Shown here: positions 1 to 9,357 of the stretch, one piece after another | Layout: the number at the start of each line of letters is the position of its first letter | Numbering within the stretch: the first letter of the stretch is position 1 | Assembly (NCBI RefSeq): GCF_002727185.1 | Contig: NZ_NIZW01000030.1 | Location: 1-64,000, forward strand | Direction of reading: 5' to 3' | From: Rhodopirellula bahusiensis | GTDB lineage: Bacteria; Planctomycetota; Planctomycetia; Pirellulales; Pirellulaceae | DNA: 64,000 nt | The notes under the pieces: generated by a model | Database searches by the model: none | The model's input: the letters and a program-made list of their open reading frames with translations, nothing else | Told to the model about the DNA's origin: nothing | Position numbers and translations under genes: made by a program

Positions 1-112
1 AAGAATCAACGCCAAAAGCTCGGACAGCAATGCTCCCGACCACGCCACCAACAAAAAACAACGAGCTCACAGGCTTGGTGAATAATGCGGGATAACGGCT
101 CCCAATGTCCAT
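1..112 (-). CDS. Partial membrane protein, N-terminus only (runs off left edge)
   Basis: An open frame without stops runs from an ATG at 112 on the minus strand to the window edge and gives 37 residues. After a short basic start there is a hydrophobic stretch (around VSSLFFVGGVVGSIAV) that could be a membrane segment. No family is recognisable from so little, and there is no clear Shine-Dalgarno sequence before the ATG. It may be the start of a membrane protein whose body lies outside the window; a chance open frame is the alternative. Confidence 0.35.
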   Translation of the reverse strand, partial: MDIGSRYPALFTKPVSSLFFVGGVVGSIAVRAFGVDS

Positions 113-396
113 GGAGTGATTCGTGGCGAAGGTCGGATCACAGGAAATTTCACTCAGTCAGAAGTTGACTTTTTCGTGCAAATTTTGCAGGCCGGTCAGC
201 TGCCAGCAAAGCTCGATCCTCAACCGATCTCGGAAACCAAAACGACCGCATCTTACAACTTTCTCGATTCGCTCTGACCTTGATTCAAAGAAACGCCACG
301 GAGGCGCATTACGAGCGTTCAGTACGGGATCACGAATGGCGGCACGCGTCTTCAATTGACGACGCTTACTTCTTTTCTTCTGACTGAGTTTCTCCT
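113..396. other. Gap without a recognisable gene
   Basis: Short open frames exist on both strands but none has a plausible start, motif or composition. The region probably holds the promoter of the small gene at 397 and possibly that of the minus-strand gene at the edge. No repeat or hairpin stands out. Confidence 0.4.
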
Positions 397-705
397 ATGG
401 AATTTCTTCCTCTCATCATTCAACTCATCACCGGTGCAGGCGGTGGCAATGCAGCCGCAAAACTGGTCAAAAAGCTCGACCTTGGTATCGTCGGGAACTC
501 CATTGCTGGCATCATCGGCGGAGGTCTCGGTGGACAACTGCTCAGCATGCTGGGAATCACCGCCGCACCAAGCGGAGCGATGGATTTGTCAGCCATTCTT
601 GGAAGCGTGGCGTCAGGCGGTGTCGGTGGCGGCGCCTTGTTGGCCATCATAGGTGTGATCAAGAACGCATTGGCGTCGGGACAAACGCAACAGTCCGAAA
701 GCTGA
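397..705 (+). CDS. Small glycine-rich membrane protein of unknown function
   Basis: A 102-residue protein almost without charged residues outside a KLVKKLD segment. It begins MEFLPLIIQLITG, has glycine-rich stretches (GGGLGG, GGVGGG) and a hydrophobic segment near residues 75-92 (LLAIIGVIKNAL), so one or two membrane helices are likely. I do not recognise the family with certainty. The ATG follows a CTCCT-like stretch and no obvious Shine-Dalgarno, as is common in planctomycetes. It stands alone, 258 bases before glutamate decarboxylase. Function unknown. Confidence 0.7.
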   Translation: MEFLPLIIQLITGAGGGNAAAKLVKKLDLGIVGNSIAGIIGGGLGGQLLSMLGITAAPSGAMDLSAILGSVASGGVGGGALLAIIGVIKNALASGQTQQSES

Positions 706-963
706 GACGAGTTCGGATTGCACATCAATCTCTGTCGCGGCCGGCGACGACTTTCCAAGCTGGTCGCGACACTTCGCTGCCAACACTCAACGGGGCAATG
801 AGTGTTGGCAGTTTGCGTTTTCTGTGCATGCACTCAACATGCGTCGGTCCCGTCCACGCAAACGCGTCCGGTCCAGTATGCTGCCAGCCAAGCATAATGT
901 CCTCGCTCGGCGCTTGCTTCATTCACCGACTCGCTCGCGCTTCCTCTGACCAAAGAAAACCCC

Positions 964-2361
964 ATGCCTTTGCATAGCAAAGATGACATTCGCGAAATGT
1001 TGGACGACGAAGTTTACGCTTCTTCGGATCTTTCAAAGGCCTTGCCCAAATTCAAGTTCCCGTCCGAGGAACAGTCGTCGCAGCATATCTATGCGGCCGT
1101 TCGTGACGAATTGATGCTCGATGGCAACTCGCGTCAAAACTTGGCGACGTTTTGCCAGACATGGGCGGAGCCAGAAATCCGTCAATTGATGGACGACTGC
1201 ATGGACAAGAACATCGTCGACAAGGATGAGTATCCCCAGACCGCCGAGATTGAATCTCGTTGCGTTCACATGCTGGCCAACCTTTGGAACGCACCGAATT
1301 CCGCGAACACGATTGGTTGTTCGACGACCGGTTCGAGCGAAGCGGCCATGCTTGGCGGGATGGCGATGAAGCGAGCTTGGGAAAAGCGACGCAAGGAAGC
1401 CGGTAAGCCGATCGACAAACCCAATTTGGTGACTGGTCCCGTCCAGGTTTGCTGGCACAAGTTCGCCCGCTACTGGGACATCGAACTTCGCGAGATCCCG
1501 ATGGAGAACGACCGGTTGATCATGACGCCAGAGGAAGTCATCCAACGCTGCGATGAAAACACGATCGGCGTTGTGCCAACTTTAGGTGTCACGTTCACGT
1601 GCCAGTACGAACCAGTGTTGGCGGTATCGGATGCTCTGGATCAGTTCGAAAAAGAGACTGGCATCGACATCCGAATTCATGTCGATGGAGCAAGTGGCGG
1701 CTTCCTGGCTCCGTTTTGTGCACCGGACTTGGTGTGGGACTTCCAGCTTCCGCGAGTGAAGTCCATCAATGCATCAGGACACAAGTTCGGCTTGGCTCCT
1801 CTGGGTGTGGGATGGGTGATCTGGCGTGAGGAAGCGGATTTGCCCGAAGAAGAAATCTTTTGGGTGAACTACTTGGGCGGAAACATGCGAGACATCGCAT
1901 TGAACTTTTCACGCCCCGGTGGGCAAGTCGTATGTCAGTATTACAACTTCTTGCGATTGGGCCGGGAAGGTTATCGCCGTACGCATGCCGCTTGCTATGA
2001 AACGGCAAACTACCTCGCCAGAGAAATCGAAAAATTGGGGCCATTCGAGATGATCTATGATGGCGACATGGCATCGGGAATCCCAGCCTTGTGCTGGAAG
2101 ATGAAAGACGGTGCGAATCCGGGGTTCACTCTTTATGACTTTGCGGATCGATTGCGAGCGACCGGTTGGCAGGTGCCAGCGTATTCCCTCCCCGCGAATC
2201 GCGAAGAGTTGGTGATTCAGCGGATCTTGGTTCGTGACGGTGTCAGTCGTGACCTTGGCTCAATCTTGCTCAAAGACATGAAGCGGGCCATAAAGCACTT
2301 CGAAAAGCATCCCGAGCACGCCACGATGGATTCCAGCGAGGCGTCGGGTTTCAAACATTGA
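964..2361 (+). CDS. gadB: Glutamate decarboxylase
   Basis: A pyridoxal-phosphate enzyme of 465 residues that converts L-glutamate to 4-aminobutyrate with release of CO2 and consumption of a cytoplasmic proton, usually an acid-stress function. Length and order match the GadA/GadB family. Visible motifs are HVDGASGG near residues 239-246, which holds the cofactor-binding Asp, and NASGHKFG with the Schiff-base Lys at about 274. The C-terminus contains the family-typical region ending near HFEKHP. No glutamate/GABA antiporter gene lies beside it in this window, so a complete acid-resistance operon is not present here. A hairpin follows the stop directly. Confidence 0.93.
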   Translation: MPLHSKDDIREMLDDEVYASSDLSKALPKFKFPSEEQSSQHIYAAVRDELMLDGNSRQNLATFCQTWAEPEIRQLMDDCMDKNIVDKDEYPQTAEIESRCVHMLANLWNAPNSANTIGCSTTGSSEAAMLGGMAMKRAWEKRRKEAGKPIDKPNLVTGPVQVCWHKFARYWDIELREIPMENDRLIMTPEEVIQRCDENTIGVVPTLGVTFTCQYEPVLAVSDALDQFEKETGIDIRIHVDGASGGFLAPFCAPDLVWDFQLPRVKSINASGHKFGLAPLGVGWVIWREEADLPEEEIFWVNYLGGNMRDIALNFSRPGGQVVCQYYNFLRLGREGYRRTHAACYETANYLAREIEKLGPFEMIYDGDMASGIPALCWKMKDGANPGFTLYDFADRLRATGWQVPAYSLPANREELVIQRILVRDGVSRDLGSILLKDMKRAIKHFEKHPEHATMDSSEASGFKH

Positions 2362-2364
2362 TCG

Positions 2365-2392
2365 CAAAACGGAATCGTCGCGATCCGTTTTG
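2365..2392 (+). terminator. Hairpin after glutamate decarboxylase
   Basis: CAAAACGGA-A-TCG, a TCG loop, then CGATCCGTTTTG: a 12-pair stem with one bulged A, starting four bases after the gadB stop. The TTTT is inside the descending arm and no further T run follows, so termination efficiency is uncertain. Confidence 0.5.
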
Positions 2393-2500
2393 AGTTCGTT
2401 ACGTCAACGATGTGCCCCGCTTGACGATAGAAATGCACCCGGTGGCAATGCGTCGGAGGGTCGATGCTGGAAGCTTCTCCCATACTTGCTGGATGAATGC

Positions 2501-3349
2501 ATGCAATCGCCTGTCAATGACCACGACAAGCCGCCTCTCGAAATCGAGACTGCGGGAGCGTGGCCGTTTGTTTCGCGACGAGTGCATACCATTGACGGCA
2601 GCCGACACGTTTGGAATTCGCGACCGCACCGCAAGGGACTGACGGCGGCTGCGGTGCCTCGCCTCAGCGAGATTCCCTCGCGGCGTTTGAACACTTCGAT
2701 CGGAGTCATCTTCGCGATCGGCGCGTCGTGTTTTGCCATCGCGAGTTCGTTGAGCTTGCTTCCTAGCCACGCGGAGTGGCCTGGGTTCACGCGGCAAATC
2801 AACGCACTGTACTTCGTCGGTTCGATCCCGTTCACGGCCGCAGCCGGAATGCAACTGTTTCAAGCCGCGAACGCTCAATCGCGGCTTGATGGGGAGGCTC
2901 CCGGACGACGTCCCTGGTTTGGTTGGTATCCGACGGAGATCGGCTGGCTGAGTTGCGCGTTGCAATTCGCGGGGACATTGTTGTTCAACGCCAACACCTT
3001 GGATGCGATGTCGCCGTCATTGAATTGGTTGCAAACGGACGCGCTCGTTTGGGGGCCGGATTTCATTGGTTCCATTTTGTTCTTGGCGTCGGGGTACCTG
3101 GCGTTCATTGAAAATGGTCACGCGCACTGGACCTTTCGTCCCGGTAGTCTCTCGTGGTGGATCGTCTTCATCAATTTGCTGGGCTGCGTCGGCTTCATGG
3201 CCTCGGCTTGTTTTGCGTTCGTGTTGCCGGGGGAACCAGATCCCACAGCCATCACAGTGTCGACCGCCTTTACATTGCAGGGGGCGAATTGCTTTCTAGC
3301 CGGAGCGATGTTGATGCCCTTTGAGCCACGCGACACATCAGCCCGGTGA
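2501..3349 (+). CDS. YrhK-like multi-pass membrane protein
   Basis: About 282 residues from the ATG at 2501. Earlier in-frame starts (from 2390) would overlap the hairpin after gadB and add a low-quality N-terminus. The soluble N-terminal part contains DGSRHVWNSRPHRKGL, a W-x-S-R-x-HRKG pattern I associate with YrhK-domain membrane proteins. It is followed by about six hydrophobic segments (for example IGVIFAIGASCFAIA, WWIVFINLLGCVGFMA). The substrate or role of this family is not known to me. It lies directly downstream of gadB on the same strand, but the hairpin between them argues for separate transcription. Confidence 0.75.
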   Translation: MQSPVNDHDKPPLEIETAGAWPFVSRRVHTIDGSRHVWNSRPHRKGLTAAAVPRLSEIPSRRLNTSIGVIFAIGASCFAIASSLSLLPSHAEWPGFTRQINALYFVGSIPFTAAAGMQLFQAANAQSRLDGEAPGRRPWFGWYPTEIGWLSCALQFAGTLLFNANTLDAMSPSLNWLQTDALVWGPDFIGSILFLASGYLAFIENGHAHWTFRPGSLSWWIVFINLLGCVGFMASACFAFVLPGEPDPTAITVSTAFTLQGANCFLAGAMLMPFEPRDTSAR

Positions 3350-3785
3350 GTTGTTCGTCGTGGTTTTCTATGCCGCTGTGCTTTCCTATGCCCGGGCCAG
3401 TGATCAATTCACAAAGACGAGGTATCGAGCTGTTCCCGCCGGTGAACATGTTCTCGATCGATGTTTTCAGATTTGTGCGAGTGGGTTGCTCGAGTTTGAT
3501 GGTTCGCGTCATGGGCGTTTGAGTGCCGGTGCATGAATATCGGTGTAGGTTCCGCACCATCAACTCGGAGCAAATCACGGAGACTGCGTGCGTGTGCGTT
3601 TTCGCGACGATATGATGGCATGGGATGATGACCGGCAGACTGCCCACGTCGATCTTGTCACTTGCTTGGCAGTTGTTGGGCGGCCATCGGATTCGCTGGC
3701 GGAAGGCGGGGCCGGTTTTCGGTCTGCTTGCATGTCGTTCATTCCTTTTCGCTATTCACTGACCTTTGAGAAAGAAGCCAAAGAG
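3350..3785. other. Gap upstream of the sulfatase
   Basis: No gene is supported here. An in-frame upstream extension of the sulfatase reaches back to 3588, but it would bury the signal peptide that begins at 3786, so I treat it as non-coding. No repeat or clear promoter was identified. Confidence 0.45.
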
Positions 3786-5363
3786 ATGAACAAGTTTTGC
3801 GTTCTTGTGTTTGCATTTGGCTGTGCGACAGCGTGCTTTGGGCAGGAACCACCCAAATTTGATCGGTCAGTGCCGTTTGCCGAAAACATTGAAGCTGTTA
3901 TCCCGCGTCCCGAGCAGGACAAGGCCGCGGAGGAAAGACTCGCCGCACTCAAAGCGAAGACGGGTCAAAGGCCGAACATCCTTTGGCTCGTGGTCGATGA
4001 CATGGGCTTTGGCGATCCCGGTTGCTATGGCGGTGGAGGCCTGGCCGGTGCCTCGACACCGAACATTGACAGATTGGCCGCAGAAGGTCTCAAGCTTACT
4101 TCGTGCTACGCTCAGCAAACCTGCACACCAACCCGTTCGGCGATTCTGACCGGACGATTGCCAATACGCACGGGACTGACACGGCCGATTCTGGCTGGCG
4201 ACAAAATCACGGCCAACCCTTGGGAAGACGAAGTCAGTCTGCCGAAGCTGCTCAGTGACGCCGGCTACTTCACCCTGCTTTCAGGCAAGTGGCATATCGG
4301 CGAGTCCGAAGGCATGCGTCCGCACGACGTCGGCTTTGATGAATTCTACGGCTACTACCCGGCTCAAAAAGAGATTTCTCAGCGTGTCGACGCCCGGCGT
4401 TTCCCGGGCCTCGTTCTCAATCCAGAACGTCTTGCCGCATTCGAGGCAGTGGGACCAACGGATTTCCTCACTCACGGTTTCAAGGGCGGACGCACGGAGG
4501 AACTGCAGCAGATTTTGTCGACGGAGGACATGAGCAAGGCGGATCAGGTGCTCACCGACTTCACTGTGAAGCGGATCGAGGAACTCGCGGCCTGCGAACA
4601 GCCGTTCTTTATTGAACATTGCTTCATGAAGGTCCACTGTGACAACTTTCCTCACCCAGACTATGCCGGCAAGAGTGAAGCGAAGTACCCCTACAAGGAC
4701 AGCGTTCACGAGGTGGACGCCCAGATCGGTGAAATCATGAAGGCACTGGGTGACGCCGGTGTCTTGGAAAACACCCTGGTGTTTTTCACCTCGGACAATG
4801 GCCCGCAAATGGACGGCTGGCCAGATGCAGGGTACACGCCGTTCCGTGGTGCGAAGGGGACGACGTGGGAGGGCGGCGTCCGCGTGCCAGGCATCGCTTA
4901 TTGGAAGGGCATGATTGCAACTGGGCGAACGAGCGACGGGCTGTTCGACCTGATGGATCTATTTGGAGTCAGTCTGAACCTCGCCGGTGTCGGAACCGAC
5001 ACGTTGCCGGAGGGAAGGTTCTATGATTTTGTAGACCAGACCTCGTTCCTGCTCACCGATGAGGGGCAATCGAAGCGTGAAGCTGTCTACTATTGGTGGG
5101 GCAAGGAACTGATGGCATGTCGCATGAAGGAGTACAAAGCCCACGTGAAGGTCGTGTTGGCCCAGGCCCCGCACATGCACATCGACCTCGCGACCGTTCA
5201 GGACGTCGGGCTGGCACCTTGGTTCTTCAATCTCTACCTGGATCCGAAGGAAGAAATGACCGTTGGACATCGCTTGGACCCTTGGATGGTGACTGTGCTT
5301 GGGAAACTGAAAGCACACGGTGCGACATTCAAAAAGTACCCCGCCAAGAACATTGGGCTGTAG
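3786..5363 (+). CDS. Secreted sulfatase (arylsulfatase type)
   Basis: A 525-residue sulfate-ester hydrolase of the formylglycine-dependent sulfatase family. The start at 3786 is chosen because it gives a signal peptide (MNKFCVLVFAFGCATACFG) and follows a GAAAGAAG stretch. The metal-binding VVDDMGFGD is near residues 69-77. The modification motif C-T-P-T-R is at 113-117, where Cys113 should be converted to formylglycine by an anaerobic or aerobic maturation enzyme outside this window. A second conserved region (SGKWHIGE) and a TSDNGP metal-binding motif follow. The substrate, probably a sulfated polysaccharide or glycoside, cannot be read from the sequence. It probably acts in the periplasm or outside. 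Confidence 0.92.
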   Translation: MNKFCVLVFAFGCATACFGQEPPKFDRSVPFAENIEAVIPRPEQDKAAEERLAALKAKTGQRPNILWLVVDDMGFGDPGCYGGGGLAGASTPNIDRLAAEGLKLTSCYAQQTCTPTRSAILTGRLPIRTGLTRPILAGDKITANPWEDEVSLPKLLSDAGYFTLLSGKWHIGESEGMRPHDVGFDEFYGYYPAQKEISQRVDARRFPGLVLNPERLAAFEAVGPTDFLTHGFKGGRTEELQQILSTEDMSKADQVLTDFTVKRIEELAACEQPFFIEHCFMKVHCDNFPHPDYAGKSEAKYPYKDSVHEVDAQIGEIMKALGDAGVLENTLVFFTSDNGPQMDGWPDAGYTPFRGAKGTTWEGGVRVPGIAYWKGMIATGRTSDGLFDLMDLFGVSLNLAGVGTDTLPEGRFYDFVDQTSFLLTDEGQSKREAVYYWWGKELMACRMKEYKAHVKVVLAQAPHMHIDLATVQDVGLAPWFFNLYLDPKEEMTVGHRLDPWMVTVLGKLKAHGATFKKYPAKNIGL

Positions 5364-5429
5364 CAAGCATTTTCCTTTGGTGAGCGGCGTTGCCGCGACC
5401 ACGGGCTACCCTCAGACATTCCTACCAAG

Positions 5430-5555
5430 ATGAAGACAGGCACGAATCCGGAGCGTGCGTTGAAGGTCCGCCGAATCATTTCAGAGCAACTTGGCGTGCC
5501 GTACGAACACATCCATCCAGAGCAAAGCTTTGTGGACGATTTGGACTGCTGTTGA
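5430..5555 (+). pseudogene. Acyl-carrier-protein N-terminal fragment
   Basis: A 41-codon frame reads MKTGTNPERALKVRRIISEQ and then LGVPYEHIHPEQSFVDDLD before a TGA. The second half matches the start of acyl carrier proteins (I-x-EQLGV, then PE-x-SF-x-DDL). In that family the next residues are G-x-DSLD, which hold the phosphopantetheine Ser. Here the frame ends (DCC stop) exactly before that site, so the fragment cannot carry an acyl chain. The downstream sequence does not clearly restore the family in another frame. It sits between the sulfatase and the next gene. I read it as a remnant; a chance match of about 25 residues is the alternative. Confidence 0.5.
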
Positions 5556-5646
5556 CCGACCGATCGTTCCCTCGCTTTCATGTCAAAGCCCTCATGCGTT
5601 GGCAGAACGCATCCACCAACTGCACATTCCAAGACCGAGATTCAAC

Positions 5647-6330
5647 ATGATGAAATGGCGATTGGTTTTCTTCATGACGCTTGCGGTGATGCCGGTTTCT
5701 GGGCTATCGCAGGACAGCGGATTTGGGAAGCGGCAGGTCAAGCAGATGCTGGCTGATCGACCGGACATGAAGAACGTCATCGGCCGGGAACATCCCATTC
5801 ACGCGTGGGTGGTGGACGGTTTTGAAGGCAGGCTCGTCGGGCAACGAGTTTACTGGAATTCCAATTCACCAAGGACAGGTCGAGCTGCAGAACACGCGAT
5901 TCCTTACGCCAACTACCCTCCGTACATTTCCATTTCTGGCGGTACCGAAACAACCGCCGTGGACAAATGGGGCGCCGTCGTTTTTGAGCTTTGCAATCTG
6001 CAGAACCACGAAAAATTCACGCAATTGGCGGTGGAGGCGAGAGCAGGAAAGCTCTCAGCGGAGCAATACGCAAGAAAGTGTGTGATGCTCGAATACGATG
6101 CGCAACTGCGAACGCACGAATTGTTCGCGAAGGATCCGCTCCCCGACAGTCCACATGGTCGCGACTGGTGGTACAACACTTGGGTGAAACCAGAGTTGCC
6201 GACCAAAGAGGCCTTTGAAGCTGAATATGCGGTCCCTGGAAGCACAAGGTCCAACTTCGACTACTTCTTCAACACGTTTCAAACCCAGTTCGCTCCATTC
6301 ATCCAGCCTTCCGATGGAGACGATTCCTGA
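5647..6330 (+). CDS. Secreted protein of unknown function
   Basis: A 227-residue protein starting at 5647 (or the adjacent ATG at 5650) with a clear signal peptide (MKWRLVFFMTLAVMPVSGLS). In-frame sequence upstream of 5647 lacks coding character and overlaps the acyl-carrier fragment. The mature part has an Ala/Tyr/Pro-rich region (NYPPYISISGG) and many aromatic residues near the C-terminus (WWYNTWVKPE, FDYFFNTFQTQF). I do not recognise a domain. It is followed 25 bases later by the PVC-type dehydrogenase gene and may be cotranscribed with it. Confidence 0.75.
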   Translation: MMKWRLVFFMTLAVMPVSGLSQDSGFGKRQVKQMLADRPDMKNVIGREHPIHAWVVDGFEGRLVGQRVYWNSNSPRTGRAAEHAIPYANYPPYISISGGTETTAVDKWGAVVFELCNLQNHEKFTQLAVEARAGKLSAEQYARKCVMLEYDAQLRTHELFAKDPLPDSPHGRDWWYNTWVKPELPTKEAFEAEYAVPGSTRSNFDYFFNTFQTQFAPFIQPSDGDDS

Positions 6331-6355
6331 GTTCTGACCGCTATTGAGAGATCTC

Positions 6356-9331
6356 ATGCGTTTTCGTTTCATGTCATTTCTGGTGGTCGTTTTCGGTGGC
6401 ATTGGTTTGCATTCGGCGACCGCCCAGGAGATGCATCATGTTCTGGACCCGACGCCTGGCCAGACTCTGACAAGGGAGGAATCATTCTCAAAGATTGAGG
6501 TGGCCGATCCGTTTGCGATTGAATTGGTCGCGGCAGAACCACTCGTGATGGACCCGGTTGACTTCGATTGGGGAGCGGATGGCCGCTTGTGGGTCGTGGA
6601 GATGGCGGACTATCCGATTGGCGTTGATGGTCGCGGTGAACCGGGAGGACGCGTGCGCGTCTTGGAGGATCGAGACGGGGACGGGACTTATGATCACTCG
6701 ACTCTGTTTGCCGACCAGCTCAGTACACCGAGCGGCGTTCTTGTTTGGCGAGAAGGAGTCTTGGTGACAGCCTGTCCCGATGTTCTGTACTTGAAGGACA
6801 CGACTGGCGATGGTGTTGCGGATCAGATCGAGAAACTGTATTCGGGTTTTAGCGAAGGCAATCAGCAACATCGTGTCAACGGACTTCGTTGGGGACTGGA
6901 CAATTGGGTCTATCTTGCCAACGGTGACAGTGGCGGAAGAGTCGTGTCCCATCGGACCGGGAAGTCGGTCAACATCAGCGGACGCGATTTGCGAATTCGT
7001 CCGGATACAGGCGAGATTGAAACGCAATCGGGGCAGACGCAGTTCGGCCGAAACCGCGACGACTGGGGGAACTGGTTTGGCTGCAACAATCCCAATCCAA
7101 TCTTCCACTACGTTTTGCAGGAAGGCTATCTGAGCCGCAATCCCCACCTCGTGCCTCCATCGGTCCGACGTGACATACGAGTGGGCGACAACCAGGTGTT
7201 TCCGATCGGTCCGATCATCAGCCACTGCGATCCCGTTCATCGCCCGATTGGTGCAACGCCGATCTTCACATCGGCTTGCGGAACAATTGTTTACCGCGAC
7301 ACGCTATTTGGCCTGGACTACGAGGGAGCGACGTTCACCAGCGAACCGGTTTACAACATCGTTCATGCTCGCAAGTTGGTGCCCAAGGGAGTCACGTTTG
7401 AGAGCGTGAAGATTCATGACGATGGGCAAGAATTCTTTCGATCGGCTGATCCATGGTCTCGCCCCGCTGGGATGCACGTCGGGCCGGACGGCGCACTTTA
7501 CATTGCCGACATGGTCCGCGAAGTCATCGAGCACCCGGAGTGGATTGCAGATGACCTGGAAGCTCAACTGGACCTTCGATCCGGGGCGGATTTGGGACGG
7601 ATCTACCGAGTGGCCCCGAGAGATCGTGGCCGGCGAGACTTCCGTCGTTTCGATCAAGCGACACCGATGGAGTTGGTTGAATGGCTGGATTCACCGAGCG
7701 GTTGGCAGCGAGATTTGGTCCAGCGGATGTTGAGATGGAAGTGGCCGGATTTGGATGAGCAGAGTCAAAGGAAGACCAGAGACAAGCTTCATCGATTGCT
7801 GAAGAAAAGCGAAAACCCACTGGCTCGACTGCACGCGTTGGCGAGTTTAGCTGGCGTGAATGAAGTGTCCGGCGCAGATTTGAGGCTGGCCCTGCAGGAC
7901 TCCCACCCCGGAATACGGCGTCATGCCATTCGGATTCTCGGTGAGCAGGTCGCTGATCAGCCTGGGCAGTGGAATGAATCGGATTGGAAGGAGTTGATCG
8001 AGCGATTGGTGTCGGACGATAATCCGACGATTCAATTGCAACTCGCTTACACGCTGGGCACCTTCAAAGCCGACTGGGCAGCCGATTGCCTTGCCGCGGT
8101 CGCGTTGAAATCGGGAGAAGACGTCTACATCCGAGCGGCTTTATTCAGCAGTTTGCACGCTGGCAACGTCGGTCGGGTGCTTTCGGCTCTGATTGAAAAC
8201 GGACAACGGGAACCGAAGTGGATGGGAACTCTGGCCGGGCTGGCGATCAAGTTGAATGTTCCTGATGCCGCCTCAATGGTGCTGCGTGAATTGGAATCCG
8301 AAAGCCGTCCGAGTGATCCCGTTGCCACGTGGCGAGTCCTGTTGGCTTGGTACGACTCACTTGGCAACACCGCAAATGAAGTGGACCGAATGCTTGACGC
8401 GACGTCCTTGGGAATTCTGGACCGTTTGCACCAATCCCTGCGAGACTCGTTGCAGTCGTCTGAGCTTTCGACGGACGAACGTTTGATCGGGATGCAATTG
8501 TTGGGTAAGCGGCGGACACAATCGACTGACGACATCCATTTGCTGGCACACTTTCTTTCGCCTCAGTCGCCGCTGCAGATTCAGCAGGCGGCCGCCTCGA
8601 GATTGACAGGAATGAATGCCGACGATGTGCCCGAACTGTTGCTGTCTGGTTGGGACTCCCACGGCCCAGCGTTGCGGCAGCAAATTGTGTCGGATCTGGT
8701 CAGTCGCCCGGCTTGGACAGGGAAGCTGATTGAGTTGATCGAACAGGGGACGATCTCGGCCAATGCATTGAGCGGAGCGCTGCGTCATCAGCTTACACAG
8801 CATCCCGATTCGGAACTTCGAAAGCGTGCGGAGAAAGTTTTGGGCGTCATTGATCCGGATCGCGTTCAGGTGATCGAAGCCTATCGTCCGGCGATGGACT
8901 TGCTCGCGAATGGGCGGGCGGACGTGGGACGCGGTCGTGTGGTGTTTGCCGCGAACTGTGCGACTTGTCATCGATTGGAGGGGAAGGGAACTGCGGTCGG
9001 TCCTGATTTGACAACGCTGACCAATCGTTCGCCGGAAGCACTGCTGACCGCGATCATCGATCCCAGCCGTGCTGTCGAGGCAAAGTACCAGCAATACCAA
9101 GTTTTGCTCGACGACGGGCGAGCGTACTCAGGTGTGTTGGCCGAAGAAACCGCGACCAGCTTGAAGTTGAACACCGCCGACGGCAAAAGTCATTCGTTGT
9201 TGCGAAATGAAATTGAACGCTTGCAAGGCAGTTCGGTTTCGATGATGCCCGTTGGACTGGAGAAGGAGATCGGGACGCAACAGATGGCTGATTTGCTGTT
9301 GTATATTCAGAGCCAGTCTTCGTCCAACTGA
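6356..9331 (+). CDS. PVC-type dehydrogenase/HEAT/cytochrome c protein
   Basis: A 991-residue exported protein with the domain order typical of large planctomycete heme-binding proteins. It has a signal peptide, then a six-bladed-propeller membrane-bound-dehydrogenase domain (about residues 30-430; WGADGRLWVVEM, GPDGALYIADMVRE), a helical HEAT-like middle (about 440-840), and a C-terminal cytochrome c unit with C-A-T-C-H at 868-872 followed by GPDLTTL and the IDPSRAVE region. The start is the ATG at 6356 behind GAGAG; the upstream TTG only adds four residues. Such proteins are thought to oxidise sugars or alcohols and pass electrons to the attached heme. The real substrate is unknown. Its neighbours (sulfatase, broken amidase) do not decide it. 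Confidence 0.9.
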   Translation: MRFRFMSFLVVVFGGIGLHSATAQEMHHVLDPTPGQTLTREESFSKIEVADPFAIELVAAEPLVMDPVDFDWGADGRLWVVEMADYPIGVDGRGEPGGRVRVLEDRDGDGTYDHSTLFADQLSTPSGVLVWREGVLVTACPDVLYLKDTTGDGVADQIEKLYSGFSEGNQQHRVNGLRWGLDNWVYLANGDSGGRVVSHRTGKSVNISGRDLRIRPDTGEIETQSGQTQFGRNRDDWGNWFGCNNPNPIFHYVLQEGYLSRNPHLVPPSVRRDIRVGDNQVFPIGPIISHCDPVHRPIGATPIFTSACGTIVYRDTLFGLDYEGATFTSEPVYNIVHARKLVPKGVTFESVKIHDDGQEFFRSADPWSRPAGMHVGPDGALYIADMVREVIEHPEWIADDLEAQLDLRSGADLGRIYRVAPRDRGRRDFRRFDQATPMELVEWLDSPSGWQRDLVQRMLRWKWPDLDEQSQRKTRDKLHRLLKKSENPLARLHALASLAGVNEVSGADLRLALQDSHPGIRRHAIRILGEQVADQPGQWNESDWKELIERLVSDDNPTIQLQLAYTLGTFKADWAADCLAAVALKSGEDVYIRAALFSSLHAGNVGRVLSALIENGQREPKWMGTLAGLAIKLNVPDAASMVLRELESESRPSDPVATWRVLLAWYDSLGNTANEVDRMLDATSLGILDRLHQSLRDSLQSSELSTDERLIGMQLLGKRRTQSTDDIHLLAHFLSPQSPLQIQQAAASRLTGMNADDVPELLLSGWDSHGPALRQQIVSDLVSRPAWTGKLIELIEQGTISANALSGALRHQLTQHPDSELRKRAEKVLGVIDPDRVQVIEAYRPAMDLLANGRADVGRGRVVFAANCATCHRLEGKGTAVGPDLTTLTNRSPEALLTAIIDPSRAVEAKYQQYQVLLDDGRAYSGVLAEETATSLKLNTADGKSHSLLRNEIERLQGSSVSMMPVGLEKEIGTQQMADLLLYIQSQSSSN

Positions 9332-9357
9332 ACGCTCTCTCGATTCACAGCTCTGCA

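Noticed and set aside
3588-3785. N-terminal extension of the sulfatase to 3588
   Set aside because: It would place 66 unlike residues before a clear signal peptide, so the ATG at 3786 was chosen.
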